Shown: positions 8,052-18,456 of the stretch, in pieces
How the letters are laid out: each line of letters starts with the position of its first letter
Position numbering within the stretch: the stretch's first letter is position 1
Assembly (NCBI RefSeq): GCF_001050375.1
Contig: NZ_KQ130486.1
Coordinates: 169,508 to 233,507, forward strand
Length of the DNA stretch: 64,000 bases
Source: Catenovulum maritimum
Lineage (GTDB): Bacteria; Pseudomonadota; Gammaproteobacteria; Enterobacterales; Alteromonadaceae
Direction: 5' to 3'
Notes under the pieces: model-generated
The model's database searches: none
Seen by the model: only the letters and a program-made list of their open reading frames with translations
Told to the model about the DNA's origin: nothing
Made by a program: the position numbers and the translations under genes

Positions 8052-10151
8052 TTATTGGAAGAATCGAGTTTTAATGTCCACTTTAGAAGCCGCCATGGCG
8101 AGGTGTTCACTTTGTCCTTGAGTCATAAATTTTAACAGTTCCGGCCAACTGATAGGTTTAGAAAAATAATAACCCTGCATAAACTCACAGCCGTTATGTG
8201 TTAAATACAAATATTGTTCAATATTTTCAACGCCTTCGGCCACGGTTTTAAGCTTATACGATTTAGCAATCGAAATGACTGCATTGATCATGGAAGTTTT
8301 CATTTCTGCACAAGTCGTTAAATCAGAGACAAAACTTTTGTCTATTTTTAGGCAATCAATCGGAAAATTTAATAATTGATTAAACGAAGTGTGACCCGTA
8401 CCAAAGTCATCCAGTGCTAAGCTAACGCCGAGCGCCTTAAGTTGCTTAAGAATATTTAGCGCATTATGGTCAGCTTCAATTAACCGCGTTTCTGTAAATT
8501 CTAATTCTATTTTATTAGGCTCTATTTCGTATTTTCGCAGTAATTTTTTAAAGTCTTTTGGAAAACTGGCATTTCTAAGTTCAAGGGCAGAAATATTGAT
8601 ACAAAAAAGCATAGAGCGACTATTCAGCATATTACGTTCTTGCATTATTTTGATAAAGGTTTGCTCAATCACCCACATATCGATTTCAACCACAATGTCA
8701 TACTCTTCTGCAATAGGGATGAAAACGTCAGGGCCTATACCCTCAAGCTCTGTCGAGGTCGCTCTAAGTAAAACTTCAGCACCGGCAATAGACAAATTAT
8801 GCGAATAAAACATGGGCTGAAATACTAGTTCAAACTCGTCATCTTCTATCGCCTTGTGAAGATGCTGGGCAATATTTTTGCGGAAGATGATGTTCTGCTG
8901 AATATGATCATCAAAGATTTTATATTGATTTTTACCCTGTTCTTTAGCGAAATACATAGCGGCATCGGCTTTATTCAGATATTCATTGAAATCAAACTGG
9001 CCCGTTTCGCAAATCGCAATCCCTAAGCTAAAGTTAACTTTTATCATTGCACTAGTTAATTTTAGCGGTTTACTGAACACCTCAAATAGTGCTTGAGCAA
9101 ATCGATTAACTTCGTCTTCATCCGCTTTTTTTAATACCAGCGCGAATTCATCACCCGATAATCGAGAAAAAAGATGTAAATCTATCTGGCTATCTTGTTT
9201 AGTTGTAGCCAGCACGATTTCAGAAAAGCGGCATAAAAGTTCGTCACCAACCAAATGTCCATAACTATCATTTACTTTTTTAAAATCATCTAAATCTATA
9301 TAAAATAAAACTAAACCATCGCGATTCAGTCGAGTAGAAAACCAATCATTTATTCCTCTGCGATTTACTAAACCAGTTAAAGAATCTGTTATGGATACCT
9401 TTTTTAAGCCGGCTCTTTGCCGATTAATTAAATAAAAAATAACCAAACACCAAATCAATAACATCCACTTTAATAAGGTTGCTTCAGAAACTAAAGCACC
9501 ACGCAAAACGGCTTGGTTAATCTCAACTAAATACTGCCCTTCTTGCTTAATTTCGCTACTTAGAAATTCGATTAGCACTATATTAGACACATCAAACTGG
9601 GCATTTTCGAACTGCACTTTGTATTCAGATAGCCACCAACCTTCAACATTAAAATAATCAAAAGGTATGGTCGTTAATTTATTTTTGACCGGCTCATATA
9701 GCACGCCATTAAATTTTAATGATTGCAGATCATCTAGATTGGAGTACTCAGAATTAAAGTTTCTAAAATAAACCCGTAAACCATGATTATCATTGGTGAT
9801 AACTGTATTGGTTTTATCCTCTACACTTAAGCTTGTTACCTTGGCTTCAACACTTATTCGATCATATCGCTCAAGAGAAACGCCATTACCATTGCCTGAT
9901 AGCCATAAACCAACTCCGCAAAAGCGGTATCCATTAAGATTTTCAATTGTACAGCTGGCTTTAATGTAGTCTTTGTCTTGCTCATGTACAGTCACTGACG
10001 TGCCATCCGTCAGCTTATGCAAAGTGAATTTATGTTTTTCTGCTAACAAATCAAACGACACATCTAGCAAACCAGCTCTGTGGCTAGCAAGAAGAGATAC
10101 TGTCAGTAGGAGTAATACAATACCAACTTTGGCATTTAAATCTAACTTCAA
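8052..10151 (-). CDS. Membrane-bound GGDEF-EAL protein (c-di-GMP turnover)
   Basis: It probably makes or breaks cyclic di-GMP in response to a periplasmic signal. I place the start at the TTG at 10151 with AGGA 9 bases before it, giving 699 residues; a longer frame to 10199 lacks such a site. Layout: TM segment near residues 10-25, a periplasmic region of about 200 residues, TM near 226-242, GGDEF near 255-410 and EAL near 425-680. The GGDEF box reads SGDEF, which may still be active. The EAL signature is EVLLR in place of EALLR, but the metal and catalytic motifs 'EFTET', 'LDDFGTGHTSF', 'KIDKSFV' and 'VAEGVE' are present, so phosphodiesterase activity looks likely. It lies upstream of gcvT on the same strand with no visible functional link. 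Confidence 0.9.
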   Translation of the reverse strand: MKLDLNAKVGIVLLLLTVSLLASHRAGLLDVSFDLLAEKHKFTLHKLTDGTSVTVHEQDKDYIKASCTIENLNGYRFCGVGLWLSGNGNGVSLERYDRISVEAKVTSLSVEDKTNTVITNDNHGLRVYFRNFNSEYSNLDDLQSLKFNGVLYEPVKNKLTTIPFDYFNVEGWWLSEYKVQFENAQFDVSNIVLIEFLSSEIKQEGQYLVEINQAVLRGALVSEATLLKWMLLIWCLVIFYLINRQRAGLKKVSITDSLTGLVNRRGINDWFSTRLNRDGLVLFYIDLDDFKKVNDSYGHLVGDELLCRFSEIVLATTKQDSQIDLHLFSRLSGDEFALVLKKADEDEVNRFAQALFEVFSKPLKLTSAMIKVNFSLGIAICETGQFDFNEYLNKADAAMYFAKEQGKNQYKIFDDHIQQNIIFRKNIAQHLHKAIEDDEFELVFQPMFYSHNLSIAGAEVLLRATSTELEGIGPDVFIPIAEEYDIVVEIDMWVIEQTFIKIMQERNMLNSRSMLFCINISALELRNASFPKDFKKLLRKYEIEPNKIELEFTETRLIEADHNALNILKQLKALGVSLALDDFGTGHTSFNQLLNFPIDCLKIDKSFVSDLTTCAEMKTSMINAVISIAKSYKLKTVAEGVENIEQYLYLTHNGCEFMQGYYFSKPISWPELLKFMTQGQSEHLAMAASKVDIKTRFFQ

Positions 10152-10340
10152 GATGTCTATTCCTATGATTAAACGAGGCGAAAAAGCAGATAAAGACAAG
10201 AGCGGTATTCCGCTAACTATATTTCATCAATGGTTAAATATTAGTTGGAAAAGTGATGTTTTGCTGAAAAAATTAAATTGAAGGTTTGTGACTAATTTAT
10301 AGCCTGGAGCGTCTTTATCTTTGTTTATATTTTTTACTGC

Positions 10341-11228
10341 TCAATAGCAACCCATATTGAGCGAGTACGCCATCGAATTTAACAACTCATTGGTTATGCT
10401 AGGCGCAATTTTCTTGATTAAATGTTCATTAACTTGAAAATTTTGCAGGCAAACATAAGCCTTACTTGGCCATTCTGGTTGCGAAACAAGGTAATGTCGG
10501 GCTGCAAGCAATGACTGAGTATAATCAGCGTAACTGACTATCATAGCACCAGCTTCGAACGACCATTTAGAATAGCCTATGGTCAAGACATCTTGTTTAT
10601 ACAAATAGTGAAATAATATATTCGCTAAACTAGGTGAGATCGGCATGGCATTGGGTACCAGAATAAAGCTATCACTTTCTTTAGCAGCCCTTTTGATTAA
10701 ATTAAAGGTTTTCTCTTCTGGCTTAGCAGGCATCCAATAAGTTTTGTCCAGTATAGCTTGCCAGTTTTGGATATGCTCGCTGTAACTAAAAGGCGCAATA
10801 CTATTATTTTTAGGTAGTACACCTAACAAGGCTTTTATTCGTTGAGGCGAAGCATCATCCATCAAAATAAGCCAAGTGTGGCAATCTTTGACTTTAAGCA
10901 ATTTTTTCGCTTGAAACGAAGAAACACCAATAACAATGACAGGGTTATCTTTACCTGATTTAGCAAATTCAATGCTGGAACTATAGCCATGAATAATCAC
11001 AGGCAAGGTCTCAGACATTTCAGCTGAATATTCAACTAGCTCAAACTCGTTAGCAAATAAGTGCTTCGCATAGTCAAACATCTTGGTCGCATTTTTATTG
11101 TCAGCAAAATAAAAACCAACTGTGTTAATAGCAACCGCGGTTTGGCTAACTAAACAAAGCATAGTGACTAAAAAAAATTTCCTCAAAAGCATATTAAAAA
11201 TTGTTTTAATTGCGTTTATGCAATCCAT
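10341..11228 (-). CDS. Periplasmic ABC substrate-binding-like protein, function unknown
   Basis: This 295-residue protein has an N-terminal signal peptide ('LLRKFFLVTMLCLVSQTAVA', probable cleavage after AVA). An internal ATG at 11192 would start directly at the signal peptide; neither start has a clear ribosome-binding site. The fold pattern ('VIVIGVSSFQAKKLL', 'LVPNAMPISPSLANILFHYLYKQDVLTIG') resembles the orphan ABC-type substrate-binding family (PF04392-like) without transporter genes nearby. It is divergent from the BarA-type kinase with about 70 bases between the starts, so it could be a ligand-binding partner of that sensor or of the neighbouring GGDEF-EAL protein. That is inference from position only. 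Confidence 0.6.
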   Translation of the reverse strand: MDCINAIKTIFNMLLRKFFLVTMLCLVSQTAVAINTVGFYFADNKNATKMFDYAKHLFANEFELVEYSAEMSETLPVIIHGYSSSIEFAKSGKDNPVIVIGVSSFQAKKLLKVKDCHTWLILMDDASPQRIKALLGVLPKNNSIAPFSYSEHIQNWQAILDKTYWMPAKPEEKTFNLIKRAAKESDSFILVPNAMPISPSLANILFHYLYKQDVLTIGYSKWSFEAGAMIVSYADYTQSLLAARHYLVSQPEWPSKAYVCLQNFQVNEHLIKKIAPSITNELLNSMAYSLNMGCY

Positions 11229-11299
11229 TATATTGAGTTGTTATTGATAATAGATAATACTGGACTATTAAGCTAAACATTCAGAAAAATAATAAATTT

Positions 11300-14077
11300 A
11301 TGTTTAAACCTAGTATTTTTATTAATGCAATTATTTTTGCTATCTTACCTAGCATATTAATGACGATTGGAATTTCCATCTACATAGTCCAGTTTATCGG
11401 CTCTGATCGTGACCAATTAATAGAAGAACAAGCAAAAACGTTAGCAGAAGCCGTCGCCTACACAAGTGAATTTAATTTAATCAACTTAAACAAACAAGCT
11501 TTACAGAGTCGTTTAAGGGAAATTACTGCCACTTCATCTTTGCCAATAGAAAATTTGATTATTTTTGATGATACAGGTGAGTTATTCGCGGCCTCCAATT
11601 ATAAAAATGTAAATTACGAATACAATTTAGATTTTGAGCCGAACAGCCAGCATATCGTCATTCATCATGACAAAGAAGACTCCACTTTATTGATTACCGA
11701 TATCTTAGGCTTAGATAACCACTTTAACCCTATATCTCAGTGGCAAAGTGAGCAAACAGATTCGCCATCTTTAGGCCATGTGTTGCTGGTATTAGATATG
11801 TCGAAAGAGGCTTATCAAAGATTTTTAACTAACTTAAACCTATTTGTCTTAATTGGGATTTCAGCCTTACTAACCGCACTCCTAATGGGCGCTTTACTAC
11901 ATAGAGTTATCAGCCCGCTTCATGCTTTCGTTGCTGCGGTTAAGCGTATCGGAAGTGGAGATTTAAAGTTTCGACTCAACACCCCTGTTCAGTTTGAATT
12001 TAAAGATTTAAGAGATGGTATTAATGTGATGGCTGAGCAGCTTTATCACCATCAATCTAAACTAGAATCTGAAATTGAAGATGCGACTAAAGATATACAA
12101 CAAAATCTATTATTAGTTGAAGAGAAAAATGCTGAACTAGATATAGCTAGAAAAGAAGCGCTCGAAGCCAGTAAGATAAAATCTCAATTTTTAGCCACTA
12201 TGAGTCACGAGGTAAGAACCCCGCTCAATGCCATTGTCGGATTTACCAAAGAACTTGAAAAAGCCAACCTGCCAGAACCCTATACAGATTATGTTGAAAC
12301 CATCAATGCATCGGCAGACAACCTAATCGCGATTGTTAATGACGTACTCGATTTCTCTAAAATTGAAGCGGGTAAAATAGAGCTAGAATACAGTGCATTT
12401 AACCTGACCCAAACGGTAGAAGACGTCACCAAACTTATGTCGCGTGATGCTTTTGCCAAGGGCTTGGAGTTTTGTATTGAATCTGACGTACTGCCTATTG
12501 CTGCGATTGGGGATCAGCATAGATTCAAACAAATATTGAATAACTTACTATCTAATGCGATTAAATTCACGCCAAAAGGCTTTGTCATTTTACGCATAAA
12601 CATAGAGTCAATTTCAGAAACCCAGCACAAGCTAAAGCTGGAAATTCAAGATAGCGGAATTGGCATCAGCAAAGAAAAACAAGCTAAATTATTTAGTGCG
12701 TTCCATCAGGCTGATGCGACTACCACCCGAAAATATGGTGGTACTGGTCTTGGTTTAGCCATTACCCATGGCCTAGTCAAAAAGATGGGTGGTCGTTTAG
12801 AAATAGATAGTGCGCTTGGCCGTGGTTCGGTTTTTTCATTAGAGATTCCTCTCACCACCTCAAAACCGACTTTAATTGAAAAGCCAGTCAGACTTAACAA
12901 GGCCTTAGTGTTAGACCCACACCCTATCACTCACAACAGCTATAAAATACTATTCCAACAGCTTGGTATTGTCGCGGATATTTTTGAAGAAACAGAAGAT
13001 TGGGAAGCGCAACTACACCAACAAAATAATTACGATTTGATTATTATTGCCAGTGATTCAGACGAAGAATCATTAGAGCTACTGCCATTACAAGCTTCAT
13101 TTGCCGAAAAACAGCAAGAGCATGCGCTTGTACTATTATCTGTCCCTTTATATTCAAGCTTGCCAGAACAGCATAAAAAATTACTCGGCCAGCAGCCTGT
13201 GGTTGAGAAGCCATTTAGTTTTTGTAAATTAGATCAAGCTTGGGAAAAATATAACAGCATGCAGTGGCTTGCAAATGAAGCCTCTGTTCCAGATATATCA
13301 CAACAAAGTGATAATCAGCCAAGCATCAAAATGCTCGCTGTCGACGATAACGAAACTAACCTCAAATTACTTGGCGCAATTTTACGCAATGGGCGGGTCG
13401 ATTTAACGATATCAAACTCAGGTAAAGAAGCTTGCAAAATAGCAGAAGAACAAGTTTTTGATTTAATTTTAATGGATGTGCAAATGCCAGAAATGGACGG
13501 CATTCAAACCACAAGTTTTATTCGTCAAGGTAACCTGAACAAACACACACCTATCATTGCATTTACTGCCCACGCGTTTAAAGAAGAAAGAGAAAAATTA
13601 CTCCGCAGTGGCATGGACGATTACCTGTCAAAACCAATAGATATGATTAAATTTAATCAATTGGTCAATAAATGGGTATTAGGTGGGGCTGCAAAAAGTA
13701 CGCATAGCGAAAAAAGTTCAGCTATGCCGAACTCAATGCAAAGCGGAATTGATTGGCAGTTATCTATGGAAAAAGCCAACAACAAACATGACATTGCAGT
13801 CGAAATGTTGACTATGTTGGTCGACAGTTTTGATACGGTAAAACAAGACATTCAATACGCTTTAAGAAAAGGCGATGACAAATATCTACTTGATGTTATT
13901 CATAAATTTCATGGTTCCACCTGTTATTCAGGTGTCCCGTACTTACGTTATTTAGCCAATAATATTGAGTCCCAATTAAAGAAAGATGTCAGAGTCAACA
14001 TTGAAGAACTCCTCGAAAAATTATGTGATGAAATGACAGTTGTAACCAATGGCATGGCAGATATCGAACAAAAATAA
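11300..14077 (+). CDS. barA: BarA-type hybrid sensor histidine kinase
   Basis: This 925-residue protein has the BarA order: TM near 8-30, a periplasmic sensor region, TM near 178-200, HAMP, a coiled coil, HisKA with the phospho-His in 'TMSHEVRTPLN' (about H303), and HATPase_c ('NNLLSNAIKF', 'DSGIGIS', 'GGTGLGLAI'). A degenerate receiver-like stretch follows, then a receiver with 'LILMDVQMPEMDG' and a C-terminal HPt with 'VIHKFHGSTCYSGVP'. The HPt and its lead-in 'DWQLSMEKANNKHDIAVEML' closely parallel E. coli BarA. By family knowledge BarA phosphorylates UvrY/GacA, which drives the Csr small RNAs. No response-regulator gene lies beside it, as is usual for BarA. Confidence 0.85.
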   Translation: MFKPSIFINAIIFAILPSILMTIGISIYIVQFIGSDRDQLIEEQAKTLAEAVAYTSEFNLINLNKQALQSRLREITATSSLPIENLIIFDDTGELFAASNYKNVNYEYNLDFEPNSQHIVIHHDKEDSTLLITDILGLDNHFNPISQWQSEQTDSPSLGHVLLVLDMSKEAYQRFLTNLNLFVLIGISALLTALLMGALLHRVISPLHAFVAAVKRIGSGDLKFRLNTPVQFEFKDLRDGINVMAEQLYHHQSKLESEIEDATKDIQQNLLLVEEKNAELDIARKEALEASKIKSQFLATMSHEVRTPLNAIVGFTKELEKANLPEPYTDYVETINASADNLIAIVNDVLDFSKIEAGKIELEYSAFNLTQTVEDVTKLMSRDAFAKGLEFCIESDVLPIAAIGDQHRFKQILNNLLSNAIKFTPKGFVILRINIESISETQHKLKLEIQDSGIGISKEKQAKLFSAFHQADATTTRKYGGTGLGLAITHGLVKKMGGRLEIDSALGRGSVFSLEIPLTTSKPTLIEKPVRLNKALVLDPHPITHNSYKILFQQLGIVADIFEETEDWEAQLHQQNNYDLIIIASDSDEESLELLPLQASFAEKQQEHALVLLSVPLYSSLPEQHKKLLGQQPVVEKPFSFCKLDQAWEKYNSMQWLANEASVPDISQQSDNQPSIKMLAVDDNETNLKLLGAILRNGRVDLTISNSGKEACKIAEEQVFDLILMDVQMPEMDGIQTTSFIRQGNLNKHTPIIAFTAHAFKEEREKLLRSGMDDYLSKPIDMIKFNQLVNKWVLGGAAKSTHSEKSSAMPNSMQSGIDWQLSMEKANNKHDIAVEMLTMLVDSFDTVKQDIQYALRKGDDKYLLDVIHKFHGSTCYSGVPYLRYLANNIESQLKKDVRVNIEELLEKLCDEMTVVTNGMADIEQK

Positions 14078-14177
14078 CTATCGATATTCTTTTATGGCAT
14101 AACGAATTAATATTTATTCTTTTTATGTTTGCCATATCCCATCTAGAATAGAGGGCTAAAATAGGTCACGGGATTAT

Positions 14178-15974
14178 GTGGGAATGTCTTCACAACTAAC
14201 AGAATTGTCTAGCCCGCTAGCAGCGGAGCAGGTCAATCAGCTCAATCAGATCACCGCGTCTATGTCAGCAAATCAGTTGGCATGGGTAAGTGGTTATTTA
14301 TATGGTTTATCTCAAAGTGGTGCTGCGCCAGCGCAAGCTTCGGCTGCACCAGTTGCTAATAAGCAAACATTAACGATTTTATTTGGCTCGCAAACTGGTA
14401 ACGCTAAAGGCGTAGCCGTTGCAGCTGAAGCAGCAGCAAAAGCCGCAGGCTTAGATGTACGTTGCGTTTCTATGGCAGATTATAAAGCCAAGGAATTAAA
14501 AGCTGAAAGCCACGTTCTGATTGTGTCTTGTACACAAGGTGAAGGCGATCCGCCAGATGACGCAATTGATTTTCATGCTTTCTTAGCCAGCAAAAAAGCG
14601 CCAAAACTAGACAGTTTAAAATATTCTGTATTAGCCTTAGGCGACTCTTCTTACGAATTCTTCTGCCAAACAGGTAAAGATTTCGACGAGCGTTTAGCTA
14701 AATTAGGCGCAACAGCAGTCGAGCCAAGAGTTGACTGTGATGTTGAATACGAAGCAGATTCAGCAGCTTGGATTGAGCGCGCAATAAAAGCGATTGCAGC
14801 AACAATGGAAACTGCGGCAGCACCAGTTGCTACGCCAGCAGCATCTGCAGTTGCAACAGCGGTTTCTCAATACAACAAAAAGAACCCGTTCACCGCGACA
14901 TTAGAAGTTAACCAAAAAATCACTGGTCGTGATTCTTCTAAAGATATTCGTCATTTCGAAATATCACTTGAAGATTCAGGTTTAACTTACCAACCGGGTG
15001 ATTCTTTAGGTATCTGGTTTAAAAACGATGCCAAAGTCGTTGCTGAAATCATTGAAAAATGTGGTTTAGATGCAGCAGCAAAAGTAACAGTGGATGATGC
15101 TGAAGTTTCTCTTGAAGAAGCATTAACGCGTCACTACGAATTAACGTTAAGCCACCCTGGTTTTGTTGCTAAATACGCTGAGTTATCAAATAACGCTGAA
15201 TTAGCTAAATTAGCAGAAGACAGACAAGCTTTACGCGAATATATAGATGGCCGTCAAATCATTGATATTATTCGTGAAAATGCAGCAGAAATTAGCCTTG
15301 AAGGTTTAATTAGCTGTTTACGTCGTTTAACCCCAAGACTTTACTCTATCGCTTCTAGCCAAGCTGAAGTAGAAGAAGAAGTTCACTTAACAGTTGGTGT
15401 GGTTAAATACGAAGCATTTGGTGAAGAGCACCAAGGCGGCGCATCTGGTTTCTTAGCTGAGCGTTTAGAAGAAGGCGGCGAAGTTGACGTATTCGTTGAG
15501 CACAGCCACTTCAGATTACCAGAAGATAATTCTCCAGTTATCATGGTTGGTCCAGGTACAGGTGTTGCACCTTTCCGCGCATTCATTCAAGAAATTGATG
15601 CAAATGACCGTGAAAACGAAACTTGGTTATTCTTCGGTAACCCGAACTTCACAGAAGATTTCTTATATCAAGTTGAATGGCAAAGCTACCTGAAAGATGG
15701 TGTGCTAAATAAAATTGACCTTGCTTTCTCACGCGACCAAGCTGAAAAAGTATATGTTCAAGACAGAATGTTACAGCAAGCAGAAGCTTTATGGGCTTGG
15801 CTTGAAAAAGGCGCTTATTTCTATGTTTGTGGTGACGCATCTAGAATGGCAAAAGACGTTCACGAAGCTCTAGTCACTATCGTAGAGCAACAAGGTGGCA
15901 AGAGCCGCGACGAAGCTGAAGCTTATGTTAGCGACTTGCGTAAAAACAAACGTTACCAGAGAGATGTGTACTAA
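14178..15974 (+). CDS. cysJ: Sulfite reductase (NADPH) flavoprotein alpha subunit
   Basis: It carries electrons from NADPH through FAD and FMN to the CysI haemoprotein in sulfite reduction to sulfide. Its 598 residues begin with an N-terminal flavodoxin domain ('ILFGSQTGNAKGVA', 'SCTQGEGDPPDDA', 'LALGDSSYEFFCQTG'). An Ala/Pro linker leads to the FAD module ('RLYSIASS') and the NADPH module ('MVGPGTGVAPFRAF', 'YVCGDASRMAKDV'). The C-terminus 'NKRYQRDVY' is typical. The start is the GTG at 14178 or the ATG at 14184, two codons apart. Its last base overlaps the first of cysI, so it is the lead gene of cysJ-cysI-cysH. Confidence 0.97.
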   Translation: MGMSSQLTELSSPLAAEQVNQLNQITASMSANQLAWVSGYLYGLSQSGAAPAQASAAPVANKQTLTILFGSQTGNAKGVAVAAEAAAKAAGLDVRCVSMADYKAKELKAESHVLIVSCTQGEGDPPDDAIDFHAFLASKKAPKLDSLKYSVLALGDSSYEFFCQTGKDFDERLAKLGATAVEPRVDCDVEYEADSAAWIERAIKAIAATMETAAAPVATPAASAVATAVSQYNKKNPFTATLEVNQKITGRDSSKDIRHFEISLEDSGLTYQPGDSLGIWFKNDAKVVAEIIEKCGLDAAAKVTVDDAEVSLEEALTRHYELTLSHPGFVAKYAELSNNAELAKLAEDRQALREYIDGRQIIDIIRENAAEISLEGLISCLRRLTPRLYSIASSQAEVEEEVHLTVGVVKYEAFGEEHQGGASGFLAERLEEGGEVDVFVEHSHFRLPEDNSPVIMVGPGTGVAPFRAFIQEIDANDRENETWLFFGNPNFTEDFLYQVEWQSYLKDGVLNKIDLAFSRDQAEKVYVQDRMLQQAEALWAWLEKGAYFYVCGDASRMAKDVHEALVTIVEQQGGKSRDEAEAYVSDLRKNKRYQRDVY

Positions 15975-17674
15975 TGACAGAAAAGAAATTAGCTGCCAAC
16001 GAATATTTAAAAGTTAACAGTAACTACTTACGCGGCACATTAAAAGAAAGTGTCGCAAACCAAGTAACAGGTGCTGTAGCAGACGACGATACGCAAATTA
16101 CTAAATTCCACGGTTTTTATATGCAAGATGACCGTGACATTAGAGCTGAGCGTAAGGCACAAAAATTAGAACCTAAGCATACCTTTATGTTACGTGCTCG
16201 TGTACCGGGCGGTGTAATTGGTATGGACCAATGGTTAGCAATTGACGATATCGCGAAAGAGTTAACAGATTACAACTCAATCCGTTTAACCACGCGTCAA
16301 ACTTTCCAATATCACGGTATTTTAAAGCGCGATTTAAAACCACTAATTAAAGGCTTATACCAGTCTAAATTAGATGCAATTGCTGCTTGTGGTGATGTAA
16401 ACCGTAACGTAATGGCAACCACTAACCCAATCCAAACACAGCTTCAACAAGATGTGCACGATTGGTCGGTTAAAATTTCTGAGCACTTATTACCTAAAAC
16501 ACGCGCTTACTTCGAGCTATGGTTAGACGAAGAGCCAGTTGATCACGGTGATAAAGAGCAAGAGCCTGTATACGGTAAAACTTATTTACCACGTAAGTTT
16601 AAAATTGCCGTTGCTGTACCTCCGTACAATGATGTAGACATCAGTGCAAATGATTTAAGCTTTATTGCCATTGAAGACGAAAATGGTCGTTTAGCTGGCT
16701 TTAACGTAGCAGCTGGTGGCGGTATGGGTTCAACGCATGGCGATACTAACACTTACCCTCAACTAACGCGTGTTCTTGGTTTTATCAAACCAGAAGACAC
16801 ATTAGATTTTGCCCAAGCAGTTATGCTAACGCAAAGAGATAACGGTAACCGTTACGACAGAAAACGTGCTCGTACTAAATACACAGTAGACGACATGGGT
16901 GTAGATGCATTCCGTGAAGCAACTGAGAAGCATGCCGGTAAGAAATTTGAACCAGCTCGCGAATACGAATTCACTAGCCAAGGCGACCGTTTTGGTTGGG
17001 TTGAAGATGTAAATGGTAAACACCACTTAACTATCTTCTTAGAAGCTGGTCGAATCGTAGACGACGAAGGCCGTACAGTTAAAACAGGTTTACGCGAAAT
17101 CGCTAAAGTTCATCAAGGCGAATACCGCATGACGGCTAATCAAAATATCATGATTGCCAATGTTGCTACTGAAGACAAAGCTGAAATTGAAGGCTTATGT
17201 CGTAAATTTGGTTTATTAGGCAAAGTATTATCGCCAATTATGCTAAACAGCATTGCTTGTGTTGCTTTACCAACTTGTGCACTTGCAATGGCAGAGTCTG
17301 AGCGTTACTTACCTCGTTTAATTGAAAAATTTGACGTATTAGCTGAAAAGCACGGTATTGCAGATCAAGAAATCGTAACGCGTATGACAGGTTGTCCTAA
17401 CGGTTGTGGTCGTCCTTTCTTAGCTGAAATTGGTTTTGTTGGTAAAGGTCCTGGTAAATACAATATGTACCTAGGTGCTGACGGCAAAGGTACACGTTTA
17501 AACCAAATGTATAAAGAAAACATTGGTGAAGATGAAATTTTAGCAGAAGTAGATAGTTTGTTCGGTCGCTACAGTAAAGAACGTGAATCTGGTGAAGGTT
17601 TTGGTGATTTCGTAGTTCGAATTGGCGCTGTTAAGGCGGTTTACGATGGTCGAGAGTTCCACGCAGTTGATTGA
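15974..17674 (+). CDS. cysI: Sulfite reductase (NADPH) haemoprotein beta subunit
   Basis: It reduces sulfite to sulfide by six electrons at a coupled sirohaem and [4Fe-4S] centre. Its 566 residues match the family length. The cluster cysteines appear as '[16 protein letters not shown]' and '[13 protein letters not shown]'. Sirohaem-contacting motifs '[12 protein letters not shown]' and '[13 protein letters not shown]' are present. The ATG overlaps the cysJ stop (TAATG), which implies translational coupling. Its 3' end overlaps the start of cysH. Confidence 0.98.
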   Translation: MTEKKLAANEYLKVNSNYLRGTLKESVANQVTGAVADDDTQITKFHGFYMQDDRDIRAERKAQKLEPKHTFMLRARVPGGVIGMDQWLAIDDIAKELTDYNSIRLTTRQTFQYHGILKRDLKPLIKGLYQSKLDAIAACGDVNRNVMATTNPIQTQLQQDVHDWSVKISEHLLPKTRAYFELWLDEEPVDHGDKEQEPVYGKTYLPRKFKIAVAVPPYNDVDISANDLSFIAIEDENGRLAGFNVAAGGGMGSTHGDTNTYPQLTRVLGFIKPEDTLDFAQAVMLTQRDNGNRYDRKRARTKYTVDDMGVDAFREATEKHAGKKFEPAREYEFTSQGDRFGWVEDVNGKHHLTIFLEAGRIVDDEGRTVKTGLREIAKVHQGEYRMTANQNIMIANVATEDKAEIEGLCRKFGLLGKVLSPIMLNSIACVALPTCALAMAESERYLPRLIEKFDVLAEKHGIADQEIVTRMTGCPNGCGRPFLAEIGFVGKGPGKYNMYLGADGKGTRLNQMYKENIGEDEILAEVDSLFGRYSKERESGEGFGDFVVRIGAVKAVYDGREFHAVD

Positions 17675-18407
17675 TTTTAAAGCACTATTACAAGCAGATA
17701 CAGAAACTCAGCAAGCTAAGCTTGCTGAGGTGAATGCTGAACTAGAAAAAATGACAGCGCAGCAGCGCGTTGCTTGGGCATGTAAAAATTTACCTGCTAA
17801 GCAAATTTTGTCATCTAGCTTTGGTATTCAAGCCGCTGTTATGCTGGGCTTAGTGACAACAGAACAACCGGAGATTCCGGTTGTTTTAACTGACACTGGC
17901 TATTTATTTCCGGAAACTTACGAATTTATCGATCAGCTCACTGAGCGTTTAAATTTAAATCTGAAAATTTATAGTTCGCCTTATAGCGCTGCTTGGCAAG
18001 AACAAAGATTTGGTAAACTTTGGGAACAAGGTGTTGAAGGTATTGAAAAATACAACAAAATCAACAAAGTTGAACCAATGAAACGTGCTTTAGAAGAGCA
18101 ACAAGCTGAAGTTTGGTATACAGGCTTACGCCGTGACCAATCAGGTAGCAGAGCTAATTTACCTGTACTACAAATTAGCGCAGGTCGTTATAAGTTTTAT
18201 CCGATTATAGATTGGACAAACAAAGACGTTCACTATTATCTTAAAGATAACAACTTACCATACCACCCGCTTTGGGATATGGGTTATGTGTCTGTTGGTG
18301 ACTGGCACACTTCGCGCCCACTTGAACTGGGTATGACAGAAGAAGAAACTCGCTTCTTTGGTTTAAAACGCGAATGTGGTCTTCACGAAGGTGGAAGTGG
18401 GATTTAA
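17646..18407 (+). CDS. cysH: Phosphoadenosine phosphosulfate (PAPS) reductase
   Basis: It reduces PAPS to sulfite using thioredoxin or glutaredoxin. I choose the ATG at 17646 because AAGGCGG lies 6-12 bases upstream, giving 253 residues; the frame stays open further 5' inside cysI. Motifs: '[12 protein letters not shown]' (PP-loop variant), '[14 protein letters not shown]', '[13 protein letters not shown]' and the C-terminal catalytic Cys in '[11 protein letters not shown]'. There are no extra CC pairs, so it is the PAPS-type enzyme without a 4Fe-4S cluster. It is the last gene of the cys operon and is followed at once by a terminator. Confidence 0.97.
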   Translation: MVESSTQLIDFKALLQADTETQQAKLAEVNAELEKMTAQQRVAWACKNLPAKQILSSSFGIQAAVMLGLVTTEQPEIPVVLTDTGYLFPETYEFIDQLTERLNLNLKIYSSPYSAAWQEQRFGKLWEQGVEGIEKYNKINKVEPMKRALEEQQAEVWYTGLRRDQSGSRANLPVLQISAGRYKFYPIIDWTNKDVHYYLKDNNLPYHPLWDMGYVSVGDWHTSRPLELGMTEEETRFFGLKRECGLHEGGSGI

Positions 18408-18427
18408 CTCCCCTACACAAACCAATC

Positions 18428-18456
18428 AAAAACGACTCTATATGGGTCGTTTTTTG
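18428..18456 (+). terminator. Rho-independent terminator after cysH
   Basis: The arms aaaaacgac and gtcgttttt (centred on 18436-18446) form a stem with a 9-base loop and run into a TTTTT-G-TTTTT tail. It lies 21 bases after the cysH stop. Confidence 0.9.
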
